Source: Flavobacteriia bacterium
GTDB lineage: Bacteria; Bacteroidota; Bacteroidia; Flavobacteriales_D; Crocinitomicaceae
Reading direction: 5' to 3'
DNA: 8,122 nucleotides
Assembly: GCA_009923965.1 (NCBI GenBank)
Contig: RFSL01000034.1
Coordinates: 1-8,122 of the forward strand
Every line of letters starts with the position of its first letter. The first letter of the stretch is position 1. The translations under genes were made by a program, and so were the position numbers. The notes beneath the pieces were generated by a model, which searched no databases, had not been told where the DNA came from, and saw only the letters and a program-made list of their open reading frames with translations. Shown here one piece after another: positions 5,754-8,122 of this stretch.

Positions 5754-7592
5754 ATGAATTCCATTCGACAAATATTTAATTATTCGTTTAAGTATAAGAA
5801 GCTTGCTTTTTTAACTATAATTGGGAATTTACTTTTCACCTTTTTTAATCTCCTTTCCCTAGTTTTATTTATTCCTTTTTTACAACTTATTTTTAGTTCT
5901 GAAAAGCTGCAATCAGTAATCCCAAAGCCCACTTATTCTGGAGATATATCCTTACTACCTGAGTTTATAATTAAGAGTTATAATTTCCAGATGCACGATA
6001 TGGTTATTAACGACCCTAAGCAAGCATTATTTTCAGTTTGTATAATGGTATTTTTAGCATTTTTTCTAAAGAATCTTTTCAGATATATGGCAATATGGTT
6101 TCAATCGGAATTGCGTTTTTCAGTTGTACGAGATGTACGCGATGAATTATTTGAAAAATCCATTCATTTACCCTTATCTTTCCATACGCAAGAGCGAAAA
6201 GGAGATTTAATTTCTCGAATGAGCAGCGATGTTGGAGAAATAGAAAATGGCGTAGTTGCACTACTTGAAATATTATTTAGAGATCCCATCTCAATTTTTA
6301 TTCATATAGTTTCATTATTTTATATTAGCCCTACTTTAACATTAGCGTCTTTTTTCTTACTTCCTATTTCTGCATTTGTAATTTCTCGAGTTGGAAAAAG
6401 CCTAAAAAGAACAGCCCAACAAAACCAAGAACAGCTCGGCTTATTAATATCATCAATAGATGAAAGTTTAAGCGGGGTTAGAATTATAAAATCTTTTAAT
6501 GCAAGTGGATTTATTTTTAACATGTTTAAAAAACTAAACCTACGCCACCAAAAGTTACATACTAAAACAATGCGTAAAAAAGACGTTTCTTCTTTGTTAA
6601 ATGAAACAATAGGAGCTGGCGTGATGATGTGCTTGGTTTGGTTTGGAGGGCAAGAGATTTTAGAAAATACGAATAATGGCTTGACAGGAGAATTATTTTT
6701 AACCTTCATTATTATTTTCTCACAATTATTACGTCCAATTCAATCAATCTCTAATGGGATGGCATTAATGAATAAAGCTAAAGTTTCTTTAGATCGAGTG
6801 AATGAAGTGCTTCAAACAGATGAGAAAATTACAGAAAAGCCAAATGCGAAAACGATTGTGGATTTTAAGTCACAAATTAGTTTTGAAAATATTTCTTTCA
6901 AATATGCTGAAGAAACCATAATTTCTTCATTTTCTTTAGAGGTTAAAAAAGGAAAATTAATTGCTATTGTTGGTGAATCAGGAAGCGGAAAATCTACACT
7001 TATGGATTTACTACCTCGGTTTTACGATGTAACAGCAGGTGCTATTCAAATTGATGGTGTAGACATCAGGGACTACAAAATTACTGATTTAAGAGGATTA
7101 ATTGGAATTGTATCTCAAGAGTCTATTCTTTTTAATATTTCTGTTATAGAAAACATTGCTTTTGGCGACCCAAATCCAGATAGAAATAGAGTTATTGAGG
7201 CTGCTAAAATCGCAAATGCCCATGGTTTTATTTCCGATATGGATGAAGCTTATGATTCAATAGTAGGCGAGCGCGGTAATAAATTGTCTGGGGGACAAAA
7301 ACAAAGATTAAGTATTGCTCGAGCGGTATATAAAAATCCAAAAATTTTAATTCTAGATGAAGCAACATCAGCTTTAGATACAGAATCAGAGATGTTGGTT
7401 CAAGAAGCTCTTGAAAAATTAATGCAAAACAGAACCTCTTTTGTAATCGCCCATCGACTTAGCACAGTAAGAAATGCCGATGAAATAATTGTATTAGCAA
7501 AAGGAAAAATTATAGAACAAGGAAATCACGAGGATTTAATGAAAAAAAGAGGTGCATATCATAAATTTTGCGCTCTACAAGGATTGAAGTAA
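5754..7592 (+). CDS. msbA: MsbA-type ABC exporter (fused permease and ATPase)
   Basis: This is a homodimeric type IV ABC exporter half-transporter; MsbA itself flips lipid A across the inner membrane. It has 612 residues from ATG 5754. The transmembrane domain (about 15-340) has helix-like segments near 16-46, 92-116, 177-196, 197-214, 286-302 and 314-330, with a coupling loop PLSFHTQERKGDLISRMSSD at 140-159. The nucleotide-binding domain shows an A-loop Tyr384, Walker A GESGSGKST at 407-415 (Lys413), Q-loop Gln455, signature LSGGQ at 511-515, Walker B ILILDE with Asp535 and Glu536, D-loop SALD at 539-542 and switch His567 (IAHRLSTV), so it is complete. An in-frame ATG at 5739 would add MYLCK, but the -7 promoter box overlaps it, so 5754 is preferred. 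The gene diverges from rbfA. The fold is certain; the substrate is inferred, and a drug or other lipid exporter is possible. Confidence 0.96.
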   Translation: MNSIRQIFNYSFKYKKLAFLTIIGNLLFTFFNLLSLVLFIPFLQLIFSSEKLQSVIPKPTYSGDISLLPEFIIKSYNFQMHDMVINDPKQALFSVCIMVFLAFFLKNLFRYMAIWFQSELRFSVVRDVRDELFEKSIHLPLSFHTQERKGDLISRMSSDVGEIENGVVALLEILFRDPISIFIHIVSLFYISPTLTLASFFLLPISAFVISRVGKSLKRTAQQNQEQLGLLISSIDESLSGVRIIKSFNASGFIFNMFKKLNLRHQKLHTKTMRKKDVSSLLNETIGAGVMMCLVWFGGQEILENTNNGLTGELFLTFIIIFSQLLRPIQSISNGMALMNKAKVSLDRVNEVLQTDEKITEKPNAKTIVDFKSQISFENISFKYAEETIISSFSLEVKKGKLIAIVGESGSGKSTLMDLLPRFYDVTAGAIQIDGVDIRDYKITDLRGLIGIVSQESILFNISVIENIAFGDPNPDRNRVIEAAKIANAHGFISDMDEAYDSIVGERGNKLSGGQKQRLSIARAVYKNPKILILDEATSALDTESEMLVQEALEKLMQNRTSFVIAHRLSTVRNADEIIVLAKGKIIEQGNHEDLMKKRGAYHKFCALQGLK

Positions 7593-7627
7593 ATTATATC
7601 TTCTGAACATTATTAAAATACATTTGT

Positions 7628-7635
7628 TAAGTTTG
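7628..7635 (+). promoter_or_regulatory. Promoter -7 box for the desaturase
   Basis: TAAGTTTG matches TAnnTTTG perfectly and lies 19 bases before the desaturase ATG at 7655. No good TTG is found 17-23 bases upstream (the closest is CTG at 7603-7605, 22 bases away). The 62-bp gap after the exporter holds no clear terminator, so the desaturase may also be read from the msbA promoter. Confidence 0.5.
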
Positions 7636-7654
7636 CAACATAAAAAAACATAAT

Positions 7655-8122
7655 ATGTCTCTCCCTAAAATTACATTTTCTACTGAACAAGAAACTGACT
7701 TTTATAAAGTTCTTCGTTCTAGAGTAAACAATTATTTCAAAGAAAAACAAATTTCGCGGCACGCAAATGCTAATATGGTTTTCAAGACTATCTTTATGTT
7801 AGCACTTTATTTAGTTCCTTTTAGCTTTATCCTTTTTGCTGAATTATCAAATCCTGTTCATTACTTCATGTGGGTTATAATGGGTTTTGGAATGTCAGGG
7901 ATTGGGCTTTCTGTAATGCATGACGCTAATCATGGGGCGTATTCTAAAAATGAAAAAGTAAATAATTTTATTGGAAAAGTAATTTATTTTATTGGTGGAA
8001 GTGATGTGAATTGGCGCATTCAGCACAATGTTTTACATCATACATATACAAATGTTGCTGATATGGATGAAGACATTGAATCAATTTCATTTTTACTTCG
8101 TTTCTCACCCCATACTAAAAGA
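7655..8122 (+). CDS. Membrane fatty-acid desaturase, N-terminal 156 residues (runs off the right edge)
   Basis: Integral-membrane di-iron desaturases introduce cis double bonds into acyl chains bound to CoA or lipid, using O2 and an electron donor, and so control membrane fluidity. The frame is open from ATG 7655 to the last base. An N-terminal cytosolic stretch (1-40) is followed by hydrophobic segments at about 43-62 and 70-88. The first histidine box HDANH is at 89-93. The second, HNVLHH at 124-129, reads HNVLHHTYTN and continues DMDEDI, as in acyl-CoA and linoleoyl-CoA (front-end type) desaturases. The third box (QxxHH) would lie beyond the window, so the catalytic site cannot be fully checked. 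No cytochrome b5 domain precedes the core. Regiospecificity cannot be told from this part. No Shine-Dalgarno is seen before the start. Confidence 0.93.
   Translation, partial: MSLPKITFSTEQETDFYKVLRSRVNNYFKEKQISRHANANMVFKTIFMLALYLVPFSFILFAELSNPVHYFMWVIMGFGMSGIGLSVMHDANHGAYSKNEKVNNFIGKVIYFIGGSDVNWRIQHNVLHHTYTNVADMDEDIESISFLLRFSPHTKR

Noticed and set aside
6320..6709. 129-codon open frame on the minus strand inside the exporter gene
   Set aside because: It is antisense to the transmembrane domain of a clear ABC exporter and has no recognisable domain or start signal.
1..8122. Defence system, CRISPR array, insertion sequence, tRNA, rRNA or riboswitch
   Set aside because: Nothing in either strand resembles these: no array-like repeats, no transposase or nuclease motifs, and gaps between genes are at most 145 bp.

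Overview
This AT-rich window carries eight protein-coding genes and looks like chromosomal housekeeping DNA from a member of the Bacteroidota, most likely of the Flavobacteriales type. The evidence is the set of TAnnTTTG promoter boxes, the absence of Shine-Dalgarno sequences before every start, an ATP synthase beta subunit of 500 residues with an insert after the P-loop, an epsilon subunit of only 93 residues, and atpD-atpC standing apart from any other ATP synthase gene.

Minus strand, read in the direction of transcription from the right: rbfA (5593-5258, ribosome maturation) runs directly into a LolC/LolE-type FtsX-fold permease (5258-4044). A promoter box and a perfect dyad follow, then atpD (3967-2465) and atpC (2457-2176) as a two-gene unit. 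Next is a 124-bp gap with weak hairpins and a promoter, then uppS (2051-1299), which overlaps bamA by four bases. bamA starts at 1302 and leaves the window at base 1; only its signal peptide and POTRA region are present.

Plus strand: an MsbA-type ABC exporter (5754-7592) diverges from rbfA, and the first 156 codons of a membrane fatty-acid desaturase (7655-8122) follow under their own box.

Five of the genes serve the cell envelope: undecaprenyl diphosphate synthesis (uppS), outer-membrane protein insertion (bamA), a lipoprotein-release-type permease, a lipid flippase-type exporter, and acyl-chain desaturation. The others serve energy (atpDC) and ribosome assembly (rbfA). I see no mobile element, CRISPR array, tRNA, rRNA or defence locus, and no gap over 300 bases without a gene.

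The most unusual point is the rbfA/permease junction. The permease frame has no ATG, GTG or TTG at the place where its family-type N-terminus begins. Where a TAATG stop-start overlap would be expected the sequence reads TAATC. The rbfA stop codon directly follows an A AAA AAA heptamer in the phase of a -1 slippery site, and a -1 shift there leads into the permease frame. A non-AUG start, a frameshifted fusion, a point mutation or a sequence error could all explain this. Second in interest is the divergent rbfA/msbA pair, whose promoter boxes lie only five and four bases before the ATGs, which implies leaderless mRNAs.
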